Origin: Levilactobacillus namurensis DSM 19117
GTDB taxonomy: Bacteria; Bacillota; Bacilli; Lactobacillales; Lactobacillaceae
Length of the DNA stretch: 64,000 bases
Direction: 5' to 3'
Assembly: GCF_001434785.1 (NCBI RefSeq)
Contig: NZ_AZDT01000006.1
Coordinates: 44,624 to 108,623 of the forward strand
The translations under genes and the position numbers were made by a program. A model generated the notes under the pieces. It saw only the letters and a program-made list of their open reading frames with translations, was not told the origin of the DNA and made no database searches. Position 1 is the stretch's first letter. The number at the start of each line of letters is the position of its first letter. Below, piece by piece: positions 34,184 to 46,329 of the stretch.

Positions 34184-34963
34184 GTGTTCTCATTTTTAAG
34201 TAAGGATCAACAAACCGGCGAGGTCGCCGAGCGACAGCTTGATGAAAGCAACATTCCCGCCCACGTCGCCATCATTATGGATGGCAACGGCCGGTGGGCG
34301 CAGCAGCGGCATTTACCGCGAATCGCTGGCCATAAGCAGGGAATGAACACTGTGAAGACGGTCGCCAAAGCGGCTAGTCAGCTGGGTGTGAAGGTGTTGA
34401 CGCTCTACGCGTTCTCAACGGAAAATTGGAAACGGCCGACAGCAGAAGTCAATTACCTCATGAAATTACCGGTCGACTTCTTTAGCACGTTCGTTCCGGA
34501 CCTAGTGAAGAATAATATCCGCGTCAAAGTGATGGGGTATACGGATAAGCTTCCTGCAGCCACGCAACAAGCGGTACAGGATGCGATTACGGCGACTCAG
34601 GATTGTACGGGGATGGTTTTGAACTTCGCCTTGAACTATGGTGGCCGGGCCGAAATCGTCACGGCGATGCAGCAATTGGCCCAACGCGTTCAAGCGGGCG
34701 ATTTAGCGCCGGAAGCCATTGACGAAGCCTTGATCAGTCAACACTTGATGACGGGTGACTTGGGGGACTTACAAGACCCTGACCTGTTGATTCGGACCAG
34801 TGGGGAAGAGCGACTGTCGAACTTTATGCTTTGGCAGGTCGCCTACAGCGAGTTTGTCTTCATGGCGGACCATTGGCCGGACTTTGATCAGACGACGTTA
34901 GAACGGGCCATCTACGCTTACCAGCAACGGCATCGGCGGTTTGGTGGCTTAACCAATAAGTAA
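34184..34963 (+). CDS. uppS: Undecaprenyl diphosphate synthase (isoprenyl transferase)
   Basis: The product is 259 residues. The cis-prenyltransferase makes the undecaprenyl carrier for peptidoglycan and teichoic acids. The signature HVAIIMDGNGRWAQQRHLPR is near residues 27-46, with catalytic Asp33, followed by GHKQGM and YAFSTENWKRP near 84. The C-terminal DLLIRTSGEERLSNFMLWQ segment is conserved. GTG 34184, six bases after TGGAGGTG, is used; the reading from 34151 overlaps the RBS. It starts the uppS-cdsA-rseP-proS run. Confidence 0.96.
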   Translation: MFSFLSKDQQTGEVAERQLDESNIPAHVAIIMDGNGRWAQQRHLPRIAGHKQGMNTVKTVAKAASQLGVKVLTLYAFSTENWKRPTAEVNYLMKLPVDFFSTFVPDLVKNNIRVKVMGYTDKLPAATQQAVQDAITATQDCTGMVLNFALNYGGRAEIVTAMQQLAQRVQAGDLAPEAIDEALISQHLMTGDLGDLQDPDLLIRTSGEERLSNFMLWQVAYSEFVFMADHWPDFDQTTLERAIYAYQQRHRRFGGLTNK

Positions 34964-34989
34964 ATTCTTTATATTGAGGAGCTTGGAAG

Positions 34990-35778
34990 ATGAAACAACG
35001 GGTTATTACGGCGATCGTGGCGTTAGTTATTTTTATTCCCATTATTATTGCCGGCGGAGTTTGGGTCGATATTGCGGCCTTTGCATTAGGGTTAGTGGCG
35101 TTATCGGAAGTCTTGATCATGCGGAAGAAGTTGTTGATCAGTCCGGAAGCCATCATTTCGGGACTAGGGATCTTAGTGGTGATTGCGCCAACGACGTGGT
35201 TCAACCACTTACCCCACTATCTTACGTCGTGGTATTTGGTTTACTTGTTCGTCCTGTTACTCTTAGTGCGGACGGTCTTCTCCCGCAACCGGTTCTCCTT
35301 TGACGACGCCGGGGTGATTACGCTGAGCATGTTATACATCGGAATCGGGTTCCACTTCTTCGTGGCGGCCCGAGCCGTGAGCTTGGTCACCTTATTGTAC
35401 GCGCTGTTCATTGTCTGGCTGACGGATTCTGGAGCCTACATGATTGGCCGGAAGCTGGGGCGGCATAAATTAGCGCCGCACATTAGTCCTAATAAGACTT
35501 GGGAAGGGTCCATCGGGGGCACCCTGGTCGCAACGATTCTGGTTTCGATTTTCTGGTACTTCTTCCCGACCGGGGACTACAGTCTGATTACGATGGTGGG
35601 GTTGACGTTGATCTTCTCCATCGTAGGTCAATTAGGGGATTTGGTAGAATCCGCTTTGAAACGCTACTACGGCGTCAAGGACTCTGGGAAGATTCTTCCG
35701 GGTCACGGGGGAATTTTAGACCGGTTTGATAGTTTACTGTTAGTTCTACCCGTGATTCATCTCTTTGGTTTGATTTAG
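34990..35778 (+). CDS. cdsA: Phosphatidate cytidylyltransferase
   Basis: The 262-residue integral membrane enzyme makes CDP-diacylglycerol from phosphatidate and CTP. Seven or eight hydrophobic helices cover the protein. The C-terminal signature SALKRYYGVKDSGKILPGHG followed by GILDRFDS near residues 218-245 matches the family pattern. TGAGGAG precedes ATG. It uses the product of PlsC, encoded earlier in the window. Confidence 0.96.
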   Translation: MKQRVITAIVALVIFIPIIIAGGVWVDIAAFALGLVALSEVLIMRKKLLISPEAIISGLGILVVIAPTTWFNHLPHYLTSWYLVYLFVLLLLVRTVFSRNRFSFDDAGVITLSMLYIGIGFHFFVAARAVSLVTLLYALFIVWLTDSGAYMIGRKLGRHKLAPHISPNKTWEGSIGGTLVATILVSIFWYFFPTGDYSLITMVGLTLIFSIVGQLGDLVESALKRYYGVKDSGKILPGHGGILDRFDSLLLVLPVIHLFGLI

Positions 35779-35866
35779 AGTGACACGTTCGCTTGCGTCC
35801 GCGCGGGGGCTAAGGTATGCTTAAAAGCAGCAATTAAGACTACGGACTGAAGAAGGGACGACATCT

Positions 35867-37144
35867 GTGATTACAACGATTATTACCTTTATCATTGTCT
35901 TTGGTATCTTGGTCATCGTGCATGAGTTTGGGCATTTTTACTTTGCCAAGCGTGGCGGGATCCTGGTACGGGAATTCTCCATCGGTATGGGACCTAAGCT
36001 GGTCTACCACCGGGGGAAGGACGGGACAACTTACACGTTACGGCTACTCCCCGTCGGCGGATACGTCCGGATGGCGGGCGCCGAAGATGACGAAGAAGAG
36101 CTGAAGCCCGGGACGCCGGTTAGCCTGTATCTCGGGGCTAACGATACGGTGGAACGGATCAATACCAGTAAAAAATCGACACTGTTTAACGGCATTCCGT
36201 TAGAAGTCACGGCCACGGATCTAGAAGATGATTTGTGGATCGAAGGGTACGAGAACGGTGACGAATCAGCCGTTAAACGCTACCCCGTGGCGCATGACGC
36301 GACGATTATTGAAAATGATGGGACGGAGCTTCGAATTGCGCCACGCGACGTTCAGTTTCAAGCTGCTTCGCTGGGACGGCGTCTGGTCACCAACTTTGCG
36401 GGACCGATGAACAACATCTTGTTGGCTATCGTGACGTTTATGTTGATGGCGGTAGCTCAGGGCGGTGTCGCTATGGGCACCAACCAAGTGCAGGTGTCTA
36501 CGACCCCGGTTTCGGTCGCCAAGCAAGCGGGAATTCGGAATAACGATAAGATTTTAAGCGTCAACGGAAAAAAGACTAAGGATTGGACAGCGCTGAGTCA
36601 GGCTATTCAACCCCGAGCTAACAAGGCCACCAAAGTGACCATTGACCGCAACGGGACGCTAAAGCACCTGACCTTAACGCCGAAGGGGGAAACCTCTAAC
36701 GGAAAAACGGTCGGCATGATTGGCATCACGCAGGCCCAAGACAAGCGTGTGGGGACGATTCTGCTGTCCGGGTTCACACAGACTTGGACCATGACCAAAG
36801 CGCTGTTTGGTGCGTTATGGCACATGGTTTCGGGTCACTTTAGCTTAAACGACCTGGGGGGGCCGGTGGCTATTTTCGCCACAACTTCTGAGGCCGCCAA
36901 GTTTGGGTTGATCGGGATTCTGAACTTCCTGGCCTTCCTGTCTTTGAACTTAGCAATTGTGAATTTACTGCCAATTCCAGCCTTGGATGGTGGTAAAATA
37001 TTATTAAACCTAATCGAAGCCGTTCGCCGTAAACCACTTTCGGAAAACGTGGAAGCGGGGATTACCTTAGTCGGGGTGGCCTTTTTGGTTGTCTTGATGT
37101 TGTTGGTAACCTGGAACGATATCGAACGCTACTTTATTCGATGA
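35867..37144 (+). CDS. rseP: Intramembrane site-2 metalloprotease RseP
   Basis: The 425-residue product has the zinc motif HEFGH at residues 19-23 in the first helix. A PDZ domain spans about 190-270, and the second metal-site motif LLPIPALDGGK near residue 370 lies in a later helix. Such proteases cut membrane-bound anti-sigma factors, signal peptides or pheromone precursors. The start is GTG 35867 with AAGAAGGGA upstream. The gene sits between cdsA and proS, the order conserved across Firmicutes. Confidence 0.95.
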   Translation: MITTIITFIIVFGILVIVHEFGHFYFAKRGGILVREFSIGMGPKLVYHRGKDGTTYTLRLLPVGGYVRMAGAEDDEEELKPGTPVSLYLGANDTVERINTSKKSTLFNGIPLEVTATDLEDDLWIEGYENGDESAVKRYPVAHDATIIENDGTELRIAPRDVQFQAASLGRRLVTNFAGPMNNILLAIVTFMLMAVAQGGVAMGTNQVQVSTTPVSVAKQAGIRNNDKILSVNGKKTKDWTALSQAIQPRANKATKVTIDRNGTLKHLTLTPKGETSNGKTVGMIGITQAQDKRVGTILLSGFTQTWTMTKALFGALWHMVSGHFSLNDLGGPVAIFATTSEAAKFGLIGILNFLAFLSLNLAIVNLLPIPALDGGKILLNLIEAVRRKPLSENVEAGITLVGVAFLVVLMLLVTWNDIERYFIR

Positions 37145-37148
37145 TTAG

Positions 37149-38888
<1,740 letters not shown>

Positions 38889-38901
38889 CGTTTCGCGGGA
38901 G

Positions 38902-38930
38902 AAGGCCAGCTTGACTTGCTGGCCTTTTTT
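38902..38930 (+). terminator. Intrinsic terminator after proS
   Basis: The arms AAGGCCAGC and GCTGGCCTT are followed by T6. Confidence 0.9.
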
Positions 38931-38962
38931 CGACGCGTAACGTCACGGAAAGGAGCTTCCTT

Positions 38963-41900
38963 GTGGACGAAGATCGGCACAGTTTATTTCAGAAACTCTT
39001 ACAGCAGCTTGATTTGACCAGTATGGCGGATCAACCAGCCTTTCAGGGGGCCACGCTAAACAAGCTGACGGTTCATGACCAGTCACGCCGGTGGCATTTT
39101 TATCTGCAATTTCCGCAGATTCTGCCCTTCACCTTGTTTGCGGACTTCCATCAGCACCTGCAAATCGCGTTTCACGAAATCGCGACGGTGGGGGCGACCA
39201 TGATCGTCGCTGAGCCGGAGCTGACCAACCGCTTATTAGGGGATTACTGGCAATGGGTCGTCAAGAATAGTGGCCTAACGAATAATCTGGTCATGGAGCT
39301 GACCCAATCGCAGGTGCCCGAACTGGATGCAGACGGGCGGGTTCTCCTGTACGCGCAGAACGAAGTGGTCAAAGATTTCCTGCAGAATCAGGCATTGGGG
39401 CCGCTGGAGGCGACCTACCGACAGGCGGGCTTCCCTAAGTTCAACATTCAGGTCATGGTCGACGAATCCAAGTCGCAGGCGAAGATCAATGAGTTTAAAG
39501 CTCGTCAAGAAAAGACGGATGCGCAACTGGCAAAGCAAGCGGCCGCGGCGATTGCTAAGGCTAACCAGAAGCGGCAATCGGATGAGCCGGTCGCCGCGAG
39601 TGGACCGACGCAGATTGGGAAGACCATCAAGGGGGACCAACCCGTTATGCGAATGGTCGATATTACCCAAGAAGAACGGTCAGTCATCGTTGAAGGCTAC
39701 GTTTTCGATAAGGAAATTCGGAAGTTACGGTCCGGTCGGCAATTACTGACCCTGAAGATCACCGACTACACGTCTTCCATCGTGGTCAAAAAGTTCTCCC
39801 GTGGCGCCGAAGATGAAGCCCAATTTGCCGGCGTTTCCGAGGGAAGCTGGGTCAAGGTACGCGGGAGTGTCCAAGAAGACAGCTTCATGCGTGACCTGGC
39901 ATTGAACGCCTACGACATCAACGAAGTTAAGCACGCTTCCCGCCAGGATACGGCGCCAGCTGATCAGAAACGGGTAGAATTACACTTACACACCACCATG
40001 AGTCAGATGGATGCGACCAATCCCATTGGAGACTTTGTGGGGCAAGCCAAGAAATGGGGAATGCCGGCGATTGGTATTACCGATCACGCCGACGTCCAAG
40101 GCTTCCCAGCGGCGTTTAACGCGGCGTCTAAGGCGGGCGTTAAGATGCTCTACGGGGTCGAAGCCAACTTGGTGGACGATGGGGTGCCCATTGGGTATAA
40201 CAGCGCTCACGTGCCCCTAGATGGCGCAACTTACGTGGTCTTTGACGTGGAAACTACGGGACTATCGGCGATTTATGATAAAGTGATCGAATTATCGGCG
40301 GTCAAGATGCAACATAAGAACGTGATCGACCAATTCGAAGAGTTCATCGATCCGGGCTTTCCGCTGTCGGAACAGACCACGAATCTGACCAGTATCACGG
40401 ATGATATGGTGGCGGGATCGAAGACCGAAGAAGAGGTCTTTAAGCTTTTCCGTGACTTCTGTGGTGACGCCATTATCGTTGGGCATAACGTCACGTTCGA
40501 CGTGGGCTTCATGAACACGGGGTATCAGCGTCACGGGATGCCGGAAATCAGTAATCCCATTATTGATACCTTAACGTTGGCACGTTGGCTTTACCCGACG
40601 TTGAAGAGTTACCGGCTGAACACGTTGGCGAAACGGTTCCACGTGAGCTTGGAGCACCATCACCGGGCCGTCTATGATGCGGAATCAACCGGTCATCTGA
40701 ACTACCTGTTCTTGAAGGACGCGGAGGAGCGCTACCATGTTCAGTTCCATGATCAATTGAACGATCATATGACGGACAACGACGCCTATAAGCATGCCCG
40801 ACCGAACCACGCGATTATTTATGCGCAGACTCAGGCGGGGCTGAAGAACCTCTTCAAGTTAGTGTCGGCGTCGAACGTGGACTACTTCTACCGGGTTCCG
40901 CGGGTGCCTCGGAGCGTCTTAGACCATTACCGAGAGGGCTTATTAGTCGGCTCGGCGTGTGCTTCGGGTGAAGTCTTCACGGCGATGATGCAAAAAGGAC
41001 AGGTTGAAGCGGCAGCTAAGGCGAAGTACTATGACTACTTGGAAGTGCAACCGCCCCAAGCTTACCAACCCCTATTGGAATCAAAATTGATTGCGGATAA
41101 AGAGCATTTATACGAGATCTTGAAGAACATGATTCAACTGGGTCATGACTTGAATAAGCCCGTGGTGGCGACTGGAGACGTACATTACCTGAATCCGGTC
41201 GATGCCATTTACCGCAAAATCCTGATTCATTCGCAAGGTGGGGCCAACCCACTGAACCGGCAAGAGTTACCACCAGTGCCGTTCTTGAGTACCGATGAAA
41301 TGTTGAAGCAGTTTGACTTTTTGGATGATCAGACGGCTCACGAAATCGTGGTCACCAACACCCAAAAGATTGCTGACCAAATCGACGACATCCATCCGCT
41401 AAAGGATAAGCTGTACACGCCGCGGATGGAGGGGGCTGAAGACGAAATTCGGGAACGGACCATGAATACGGCCCATGCTTGGTACGGAGATCCGTTACCG
41501 GAATTGGTTCAGCACCGGGTCGACCGGGAACTGAAGTCCATTATTGGGAACGGGTTCTCCGTGATTTATTTGATCGCCCAACGGCTGGTAGCCAAGTCGA
41601 ACAAGGACGGGTACTTGGTTGGGTCCCGGGGGTCCGTCGGGTCCAGTGTGGTCGCGACGCTCACGGGAATCACCGAAGTGAACCCACTCCCACCGCACTA
41701 TCGTTGCCCGAACTGCCAGTACTCGCACTTCTACACCAAAGGGGAGTACAGTTCAGGGTACGATTTACCGGAAAAGAAGTGTCCTAAGTGTGGGACCTTG
41801 ATGATCGGCGACGGGCATAACATCCCCTTCGAAACCTTCTTAGGATTCAAGGGAAACAAGGTCCCCGATATCGATCTGAACTTCTCCGGGGATTACCAAC

Positions 41901-43297
41901 CGATTGCCCATAACTACACCAAGGTCTTGTTCGGTGAGAAGAACGTGTACCGGGCCGGAACCATCGGCACGGTGGCCGACAAGACGGCGTACGGGTACGT
42001 GAAGGCCTACGAACGGGATACTGAGCAGACCTTCCGGGGGGCCGAAGTAGACCGGCTAGCCAAGGGCGCGACCGGGGTCAAGCGGACCACCGGGCAACAC
42101 CCCGCGGGGATCATCGTTGTGCCGGACTACATGGACATCTACGACTTTACGCCGATCCAGTACCCGGCGGATGACCAGAACGCGGCTTGGCAAACCACCC
42201 ACTTTGATTTCCATTCGATTCATGACAACATCTTGAAGATTGATATTCTGGGGCATGATGACCCGACCATGATTCGGATGCTGCAAGATCTGTCCGGGGT
42301 CGATCCAACGACTATTCCGATGGATGACCCGGGTGTCATGGGGCTGTTCTCCGGGACGGATTCGTTAGGTGTGACGCCGGAACAGATCCAATCGAAGACG
42401 GGGACGCTGGGCGTTCCTGAATTTGGAACGCGGTTCGTGCGGGGGATGCTGGAACAGACTCACCCGCAGAACTACTCACAGCTCCTACAAATTTCTGGGT
42501 TGTCCCACGGGACTGACGTGTGGCTAGGTAACGCCGATGAGCTGATCAAGAACGGTACGGCGACGATTGCTAACGTTATTGGTTGTCGGGATAACATCAT
42601 GACCGACTTGATCAACTACGGGTTGGATTCAGAAACGTCCTTCCAGATCATGGAGCAGGTGCGTCACGGTCGGGGCATCAAGGACGAGTGGCAAGAGAAG
42701 ATGCGTGAAACCGACGTTCCCGAGTGGTATATCGATTCGTGTCTGAAGATCAAGTACATGTTCCCCCGGGCCCATGCGGCGGCTTACGTCTTGATGGCGT
42801 TGCGGGTCGCTTACTTTAAGGTCTACTTCCCCATCATCTACTACGCGGCGTACTTCTCCGTGCGGGCCGATGACTTTGACGTGGTCGCTATGTCGCAAGG
42901 TAAGACGGCGGTCAAAGCAGCGATGAAAGCCATCAACGACCAGGGGATGGACGCGTCTGCTAAGGACAAGAACCTGTTGACGGTCTTGGAGTTAGCGAAC
43001 GAAATGCTAGAACGCGGTTACGAGTTTAAGATGATTGATCTGGAGAAGTCGGATGCTGCGGATTGGATCATTGAAGGCAAGACCTTGATTGCGCCATTCC
43101 GAGCCGCTCCTGGATTGGGGTTGAACGTGGCGAAGCAAATCGTGGCTGCCCGTAACGACCGGCCCTTCATCTCCAAGGAAGATCTGGCCAAGCGAGGAAA
43201 GGTTTCGAAGACGCTGATCGACTTCATGACTGAAAACGGCGTGTTGACCGGCTTACCAGACGAAAACCAACTAAGTTTGTTTGATGATATGATGTAA
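38963..43297 (+). CDS. polC: DNA polymerase III alpha subunit, PolC type
   Basis: The 1444-residue replicative polymerase is of the Gram-positive PolC class. In order it has an N-terminal domain, an OB fold (about 230-320), a PHP domain split by the exonuclease ([13 protein letters not shown] near 342), and a DEDDh proofreading exonuclease starting VFDVETTGL near 424. Next come a four-Cys zinc motif (CPNC...CPKC, about 914-945), the palm with [11 protein letters not shown] near 970, and C-terminal HhH/duplex-binding domains. It ends with LSLFDDMM, a likely beta-clamp-binding tail (QLSLFD). GTG 38963 follows AAAGGAG. The gene is monocistronic, with a terminator on each side. Confidence 0.97.
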   Translation: MDEDRHSLFQKLLQQLDLTSMADQPAFQGATLNKLTVHDQSRRWHFYLQFPQILPFTLFADFHQHLQIAFHEIATVGATMIVAEPELTNRLLGDYWQWVVKNSGLTNNLVMELTQSQVPELDADGRVLLYAQNEVVKDFLQNQALGPLEATYRQAGFPKFNIQVMVDESKSQAKINEFKARQEKTDAQLAKQAAAAIAKANQKRQSDEPVAASGPTQIGKTIKGDQPVMRMVDITQEERSVIVEGYVFDKEIRKLRSGRQLLTLKITDYTSSIVVKKFSRGAEDEAQFAGVSEGSWVKVRGSVQEDSFMRDLALNAYDINEVKHASRQDTAPADQKRVELHLHTTMSQMDATNPIGDFVGQAKKWGMPAIGITDHADVQGFPAAFNAASKAGVKMLYGVEANLVDDGVPIGYNSAHVPLDGATYVVFDVETTGLSAIYDKVIELSAVKMQHKNVIDQFEEFIDPGFPLSEQTTNLTSITDDMVAGSKTEEEVFKLFRDFCGDAIIVGHNVTFDVGFMNTGYQRHGMPEISNPIIDTLTLARWLYPTLKSYRLNTLAKRFHVSLEHHHRAVYDAESTGHLNYLFLKDAEERYHVQFHDQLNDHMTDNDAYKHARPNHAIIYAQTQAGLKNLFKLVSASNVDYFYRVPRVPRSVLDHYREGLLVGSACASGEVFTAMMQKGQVEAAAKAKYYDYLEVQPPQAYQPLLESKLIADKEHLYEILKNMIQLGHDLNKPVVATGDVHYLNPVDAIYRKILIHSQGGANPLNRQELPPVPFLSTDEMLKQFDFLDDQTAHEIVVTNTQKIADQIDDIHPLKDKLYTPRMEGAEDEIRERTMNTAHAWYGDPLPELVQHRVDRELKSIIGNGFSVIYLIAQRLVAKSNKDGYLVGSRGSVGSSVVATLTGITEVNPLPPHYRCPNCQYSHFYTKGEYSSGYDLPEKKCPKCGTLMIGDGHNIPFETFLGFKGNKVPDIDLNFSGDYQPIAHNYTKVLFGEKNVYRAGTIGTVADKTAYGYVKAYERDTEQTFRGAEVDRLAKGATGVKRTTGQHPAGIIVVPDYMDIYDFTPIQYPADDQNAAWQTTHFDFHSIHDNILKIDILGHDDPTMIRMLQDLSGVDPTTIPMDDPGVMGLFSGTDSLGVTPEQIQSKTGTLGVPEFGTRFVRGMLEQTHPQNYSQLLQISGLSHGTDVWLGNADELIKNGTATIANVIGCRDNIMTDLINYGLDSETSFQIMEQVRHGRGIKDEWQEKMRETDVPEWYIDSCLKIKYMFPRAHAAAYVLMALRVAYFKVYFPIIYYAAYFSVRADDFDVVAMSQGKTAVKAAMKAINDQGMDASAKDKNLLTVLELANEMLERGYEFKMIDLEKSDAADWIIEGKTLIAPFRAAPGLGLNVAKQIVAARNDRPFISKEDLAKRGKVSKTLIDFMTENGVLTGLPDENQLSLFDDMM

Positions 43298-43334
43298 AAA
43301 ATGGCGTTACCGGGAGTTCGTTGGTAGCGTTAGG

Positions 43335-43371
43335 GCCTCAGCTGAGCGTGTTTGCCAGCTGAGGCTTTTTT
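43335..43371 (+). terminator. Intrinsic terminator after polC
   Basis: The arms GCCTCAGCT and AGCTGAGGC (43335-43343, 43357-43365) are followed by T6. Confidence 0.9.
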
Positions 43372-43418
43372 GGTAGGTTCGGGTTTGGCCAATCCCTTAA
43401 TTAGCCGGATTTAAAGTA

Positions 43419-43435
43419 TCGGAAACGCTTACAAA
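43419..43435 (+). promoter_or_regulatory. cre-like site over the promoter of a small membrane protein gene
   Basis: TCGGAAACGCTTACAAA fits the 17-base cre consensus at all positions but the second. It covers the -35 box of the following promoter, so CcpA binding would occlude RNA polymerase. Confidence 0.55.
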
Positions 43436-43456
43436 AGGAGCGATTGATGGTATACT
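43428..43456 (+). promoter_or_regulatory. Promoter of the small membrane protein gene
   Basis: CTTACA (43428-43433) and TATACT (43451-43456) are spaced by 17 bases; the -35 overlaps the cre-like site. Confidence 0.55.
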
Positions 43457-43514
43457 GGAGTTGAGGAATTCCAAGCTTAGTACGACTCGACAATCACGAA
43501 AGTAGGTGATCACC

Positions 43515-43787
43515 ATGTTACGGCAATTCACTAAATTACCCGATGGTTGGATCTTTTTCACGGGCTACTGCCTGATTGCGTTGGGGTATGTTTTGTGTGG
43601 GCTGTTGACTAGCGTTGTGGCTACGCCGTTTTTGGCTTTAGTTGTGACGTATTTTACAATTGCGTTTATCCTGACGATTTTTAAGGTGATTGGGTTACGG
43701 CGGATGGAATTGAGTCAATTAAACTTCTTGGTATTTGAATTTGTAACGATTTCAGGGTTCTTAATTCTCTTGGCAACCTGTGAGTAA
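43515..43787 (+). CDS. Small membrane protein of unknown function
   Basis: The product is 90 residues from ATG 43515, with AGGTGA six bases upstream. Three hydrophobic stretches are visible (about residues 12-32, 36-60 and 69-87), separated by a short basic loop, GLRRMELSQ. I recognise no family. It stands alone between the polC terminator and its own strong terminator, with a promoter overlapped by a cre-like site, so it may be expressed when preferred sugars run out. Its function is unknown. Confidence 0.7.
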   Translation: MLRQFTKLPDGWIFFTGYCLIALGYVLCGLLTSVVATPFLALVVTYFTIAFILTIFKVIGLRRMELSQLNFLVFEFVTISGFLILLATCE

Positions 43788-43858
43788 CCGCCTCAAGAGT
43801 TGCAATCGCGGGGTATCTGTAGTAAAGTTAAGAATGTAGTTAAACTCGTTTTTTAAAT

Positions 43859-43886
43859 GAGTGAGCAGTTATTGCTCACTCTTTTT
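43859..43886 (+). terminator. Intrinsic terminator before rimP
   Basis: The arms GAGTGAGCA and TGCTCACTC with a five-base loop are followed by T5. Confidence 0.9.
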
Positions 43887-43915
43887 AATGGAAAAATATA
43901 GGAGGCGGATAGTCG

Positions 43916-44389
43916 TTGAGTACAGTCGTCGAGACCGTAACGGATTTAGTTCAACCAATCATGGCCCAGCACCAGTTCGACCTGGTCGATGTGGAATTCG
44001 TTAAAGAGGGTAAGAGCTGGTACCTTCGGGTTTATATTGATAAGCCGGGTGGCATCAACATTGAAGAATGTGCTACTGTGAGTGATGAGTTGTCGGAAAA
44101 GCTCGACGCTCTCGATCCAGATCCCATTCCACAAGCGTACTTCTTAGAAGTTTCTTCACCGGGCGCCGAACGGCCGTTGAAGAAGCCAGAAGACTTTGAA
44201 AAGGCCGTGGGTGAATACATCCACGTGTCGTTGTACCAGAAGATTGGCGCCAGCAAGGTCTATGAAGGCACCTTGTTGAAGTTGACCGATGAATCGCTGG
44301 ACTTGAAGGTGAACCTGAAAGGGCGCATCAAGACCTTAACGATTCCACGTGCGGGGATTGCCCAGGCACGGTTAGCCATCAAGTTCTAA
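43916..44389 (+). CDS. rimP: Ribosome maturation factor RimP
   Basis: The 157-residue protein helps mature the 30S subunit. [23 protein letters not shown] near residues 22-44 (in the family pattern) and [12 protein letters not shown] near 77-88 are diagnostic. The C-terminal SH3-like domain follows. The start is TTG 43916 with AGGAGG about 10 bases upstream. It opens the rimP-nusA-ylxR-ylxQ-infB-rbfA operon, the conserved order in Firmicutes. Confidence 0.96.
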   Translation: MSTVVETVTDLVQPIMAQHQFDLVDVEFVKEGKSWYLRVYIDKPGGINIEECATVSDELSEKLDALDPDPIPQAYFLEVSSPGAERPLKKPEDFEKAVGEYIHVSLYQKIGASKVYEGTLLKLTDESLDLKVNLKGRIKTLTIPRAGIAQARLAIKF

Positions 44390-44410
44390 ATTTAAGGAGC
44401 GAAAGACAGT

Positions 44411-45661
44411 ATGAGTAAAGAATTACTGGGTGCCTTAGACGTCCTCGAGACGGAAAAGGGCATCAAAAAAGAAGTGGTCATCGAAGCCTTAGAAGCGGCG
44501 TTGGTTTCAGCTTACAAGCGTAATTACGACCAAGCGCAAAACGTTGAGGTCAACTTCGATGCGCGGAAGGGCGATATTCACGTCTTTGCCGTGAAGAAGG
44601 TCGTGGATCAAGTTTACGATTCCCGGCTGGAAGTCGGCTTGGATGAAGCCTTGGCCATTAACAAGGGATACGAATTAGGGGATGACATCAAGTTTGAAGT
44701 TACCCCTAAGAACTTCGGTCGGATTGCTGCCCAAACGGCCAAGCAGGTAATCATGCAACGGGTTCGCGAAGCTGAACGGAACATTATCTATGACCAATAC
44801 AGCCAATACGAAAACGAAATCGTCACGGGAGAAGTGGAACGCCAAGACACCCGGTTCGTTTACGTGAACTTAGGGAAGGTCGAAGCCGTCATGGGTCGTC
44901 AAGACCAGATGCCTAACGAGACTTACCGGATTCATGATAAGATCAAGGTCTACGTGACGCGGGTCGAAAACGCGACTAAGGGACCACAAGTCTTTGTTAG
45001 TCGGACGGCGGCTGACCTGTTGAAGCGGCTGTTTGAACAAGAAGTTCCAGAAATTTACGATGGAACCGTGGAAATCATGGCGATTGCACGGGAAGCCGGC
45101 GACCGGGCCAAGGTTGCGGTTCGGTCGAATAATCCGGATATCGATCCTGTGGGGACCAGTGTGGGACCACGGGGCCAACGGGTTCAAACGATCGTGAATG
45201 AACTGGGTGGCGAAAACATGGATATCGTGGAATGGACGGACGATGAAGCGAAGTTTATCGCCAACGCCCTGAACCCGGCGGAAGTGTTGGATGTCATCTT
45301 TGACCCGAATAATGAACGGGCGTGCGAAGTTGTGGTTCCGGACTACCAGCTATCCTTAGCGATTGGTAAGCGGGGGCAAAACGCACGATTAGCCGCAAAG
45401 TTAACCGGTTATAAGATTGATATTAAATCAGAATCTGAAGCTTCTGCTATAATGGAAGCAGATCAGGCCGAAACTGAGGACGCACCTGAAGAAGATGCCA
45501 CGGACGAAACGGCTCCGGCTGAAGCAACGGCATCCGAGTCAACGACCGAAGAACCTTCAGACGCTGCTGACGCGACGACCGATGATGCAACACCGGTTGA
45601 CGACGCCCCAGCGTCCGATGCGACGGAAGATGACGAACACGACGCCCCATCAGCCGAATAA
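44411..45661 (+). CDS. nusA: Transcription termination/antitermination factor NusA
   Basis: The 416-residue protein binds RNA polymerase and nascent RNA. In order it has the N-terminal polymerase-binding domain (1-125), the S1 domain (from EIVTGEVERQDTRFVYVNLG near 137), and KH1 and KH2 (VDPVGTSVGPRGQRVQ-type near 237 and AIGKRGQNARLAAKLTG near 318). The last 65 residues are an acidic low-complexity tail of Glu, Asp, Ala and Thr not needed for the core fold. AAGGAG precedes ATG. Confidence 0.96.
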   Translation: MSKELLGALDVLETEKGIKKEVVIEALEAALVSAYKRNYDQAQNVEVNFDARKGDIHVFAVKKVVDQVYDSRLEVGLDEALAINKGYELGDDIKFEVTPKNFGRIAAQTAKQVIMQRVREAERNIIYDQYSQYENEIVTGEVERQDTRFVYVNLGKVEAVMGRQDQMPNETYRIHDKIKVYVTRVENATKGPQVFVSRTAADLLKRLFEQEVPEIYDGTVEIMAIAREAGDRAKVAVRSNNPDIDPVGTSVGPRGQRVQTIVNELGGENMDIVEWTDDEAKFIANALNPAEVLDVIFDPNNERACEVVVPDYQLSLAIGKRGQNARLAAKLTGYKIDIKSESEASAIMEADQAETEDAPEEDATDETAPAEATASESTTEEPSDAADATTDDATPVDDAPASDATEDDEHDAPSAE

Positions 45662-45688
45662 GCTGCTGGCAAAGGAGGGTTTCACGTC

Positions 45689-45985
45689 ATGAGACAACGT
45701 AAGGTCCCGATGCGAAAAGACATCGTTACGGGAGAAATGGCACCGAAGAAACAATTAGTCCGGATCGTCCGGAACCAAGACCAAGAAGTGAGTGTTGATC
45801 CGACGGGTAAAAAGTCCGGACGGGGCGCTTATATTTCGTTAGACGTTGCGGTAGCTCAACGCGCCAAGAAAGAACGGACCTTTGACCACGTTTTTGGAGT
45901 CAAGCTCGACGAACAGTTTTACGACGACTTGATTGCTTACGTGGATCATCAACAGGCCCGGCGAGAATTATTTGATCATGACTAA
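45689..45985 (+). CDS. ylxR: YlxR-family RNA-binding protein (RnpM type)
   Basis: The 98-residue product is the small basic YlxR protein. The motifs PMRKDIVTGEM near residue 7 and GKKSGRGAYI near 43-52 are typical. In Bacillus it has been reported to bind and modulate RNase P RNA. AAAGGAGGG precedes ATG, and it overlaps ylxQ by eight bases. Confidence 0.93.
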   Translation: MRQRKVPMRKDIVTGEMAPKKQLVRIVRNQDQEVSVDPTGKKSGRGAYISLDVAVAQRAKKERTFDHVFGVKLDEQFYDDLIAYVDHQQARRELFDHD

Positions 45986-46283
45986 TTCGCAACGTGCCTT
46001 ACAACTTTTAGGATTGATCCGGCGGGCAGGAAAACTGGTCACCGGTGAATCCTTTGTCCTGGCAGCGGTGCGTGACGGCTCAGCTAAGTTAGTTTTAATG
46101 GCTAACGATACCGGGGCTAGCAGTCAAAAGCAGTTCCGTGATAAAACGGCCAGTTACCAGGTACCACTATATGAAACATTTACGAAAGACCAACTGAGCA
46201 CGGCCATTGGGTCGGCGCGCACGGTCATTGCCATCACCGATCCGGGATTCGTCCGGAAACTCCAACAATTACTTGCTGACTAG
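45978..46283 (+). CDS. ylxQ: YlxQ, L7Ae/L30e-family RNA-binding protein
   Basis: The product is 101 residues from ATG 45978 (MTNSQRALQLLGLIRRAGKLVTGE). Such proteins bind kink-turn RNA; the role of YlxQ on ribosomes or RNA is not settled. The start overlaps the end of ylxR, which fixes the choice over the upstream ATG at 45933. It is the standard gene between ylxR and infB. Confidence 0.93.
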   Translation: MTNSQRALQLLGLIRRAGKLVTGESFVLAAVRDGSAKLVLMANDTGASSQKQFRDKTASYQVPLYETFTKDQLSTAIGSARTVIAITDPGFVRKLQQLLAD

Positions 46284-46329
46284 ACCCTGACGTTCTCGTG
46301 ATCGATGTGATTTTAAGGAGAGTGAAGAT

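Noticed and set aside
39327..39749. A 140-codon frame inside polC
   Set aside because: It is in a shifted frame of polC, rich in Arg and Ser as shadow frames are, with no RBS.
45463..45672. A Ser/Ala-rich minus-strand frame opposite the nusA tail
   Set aside because: It mirrors the acidic low-complexity tail of NusA and has no sign of being translated.
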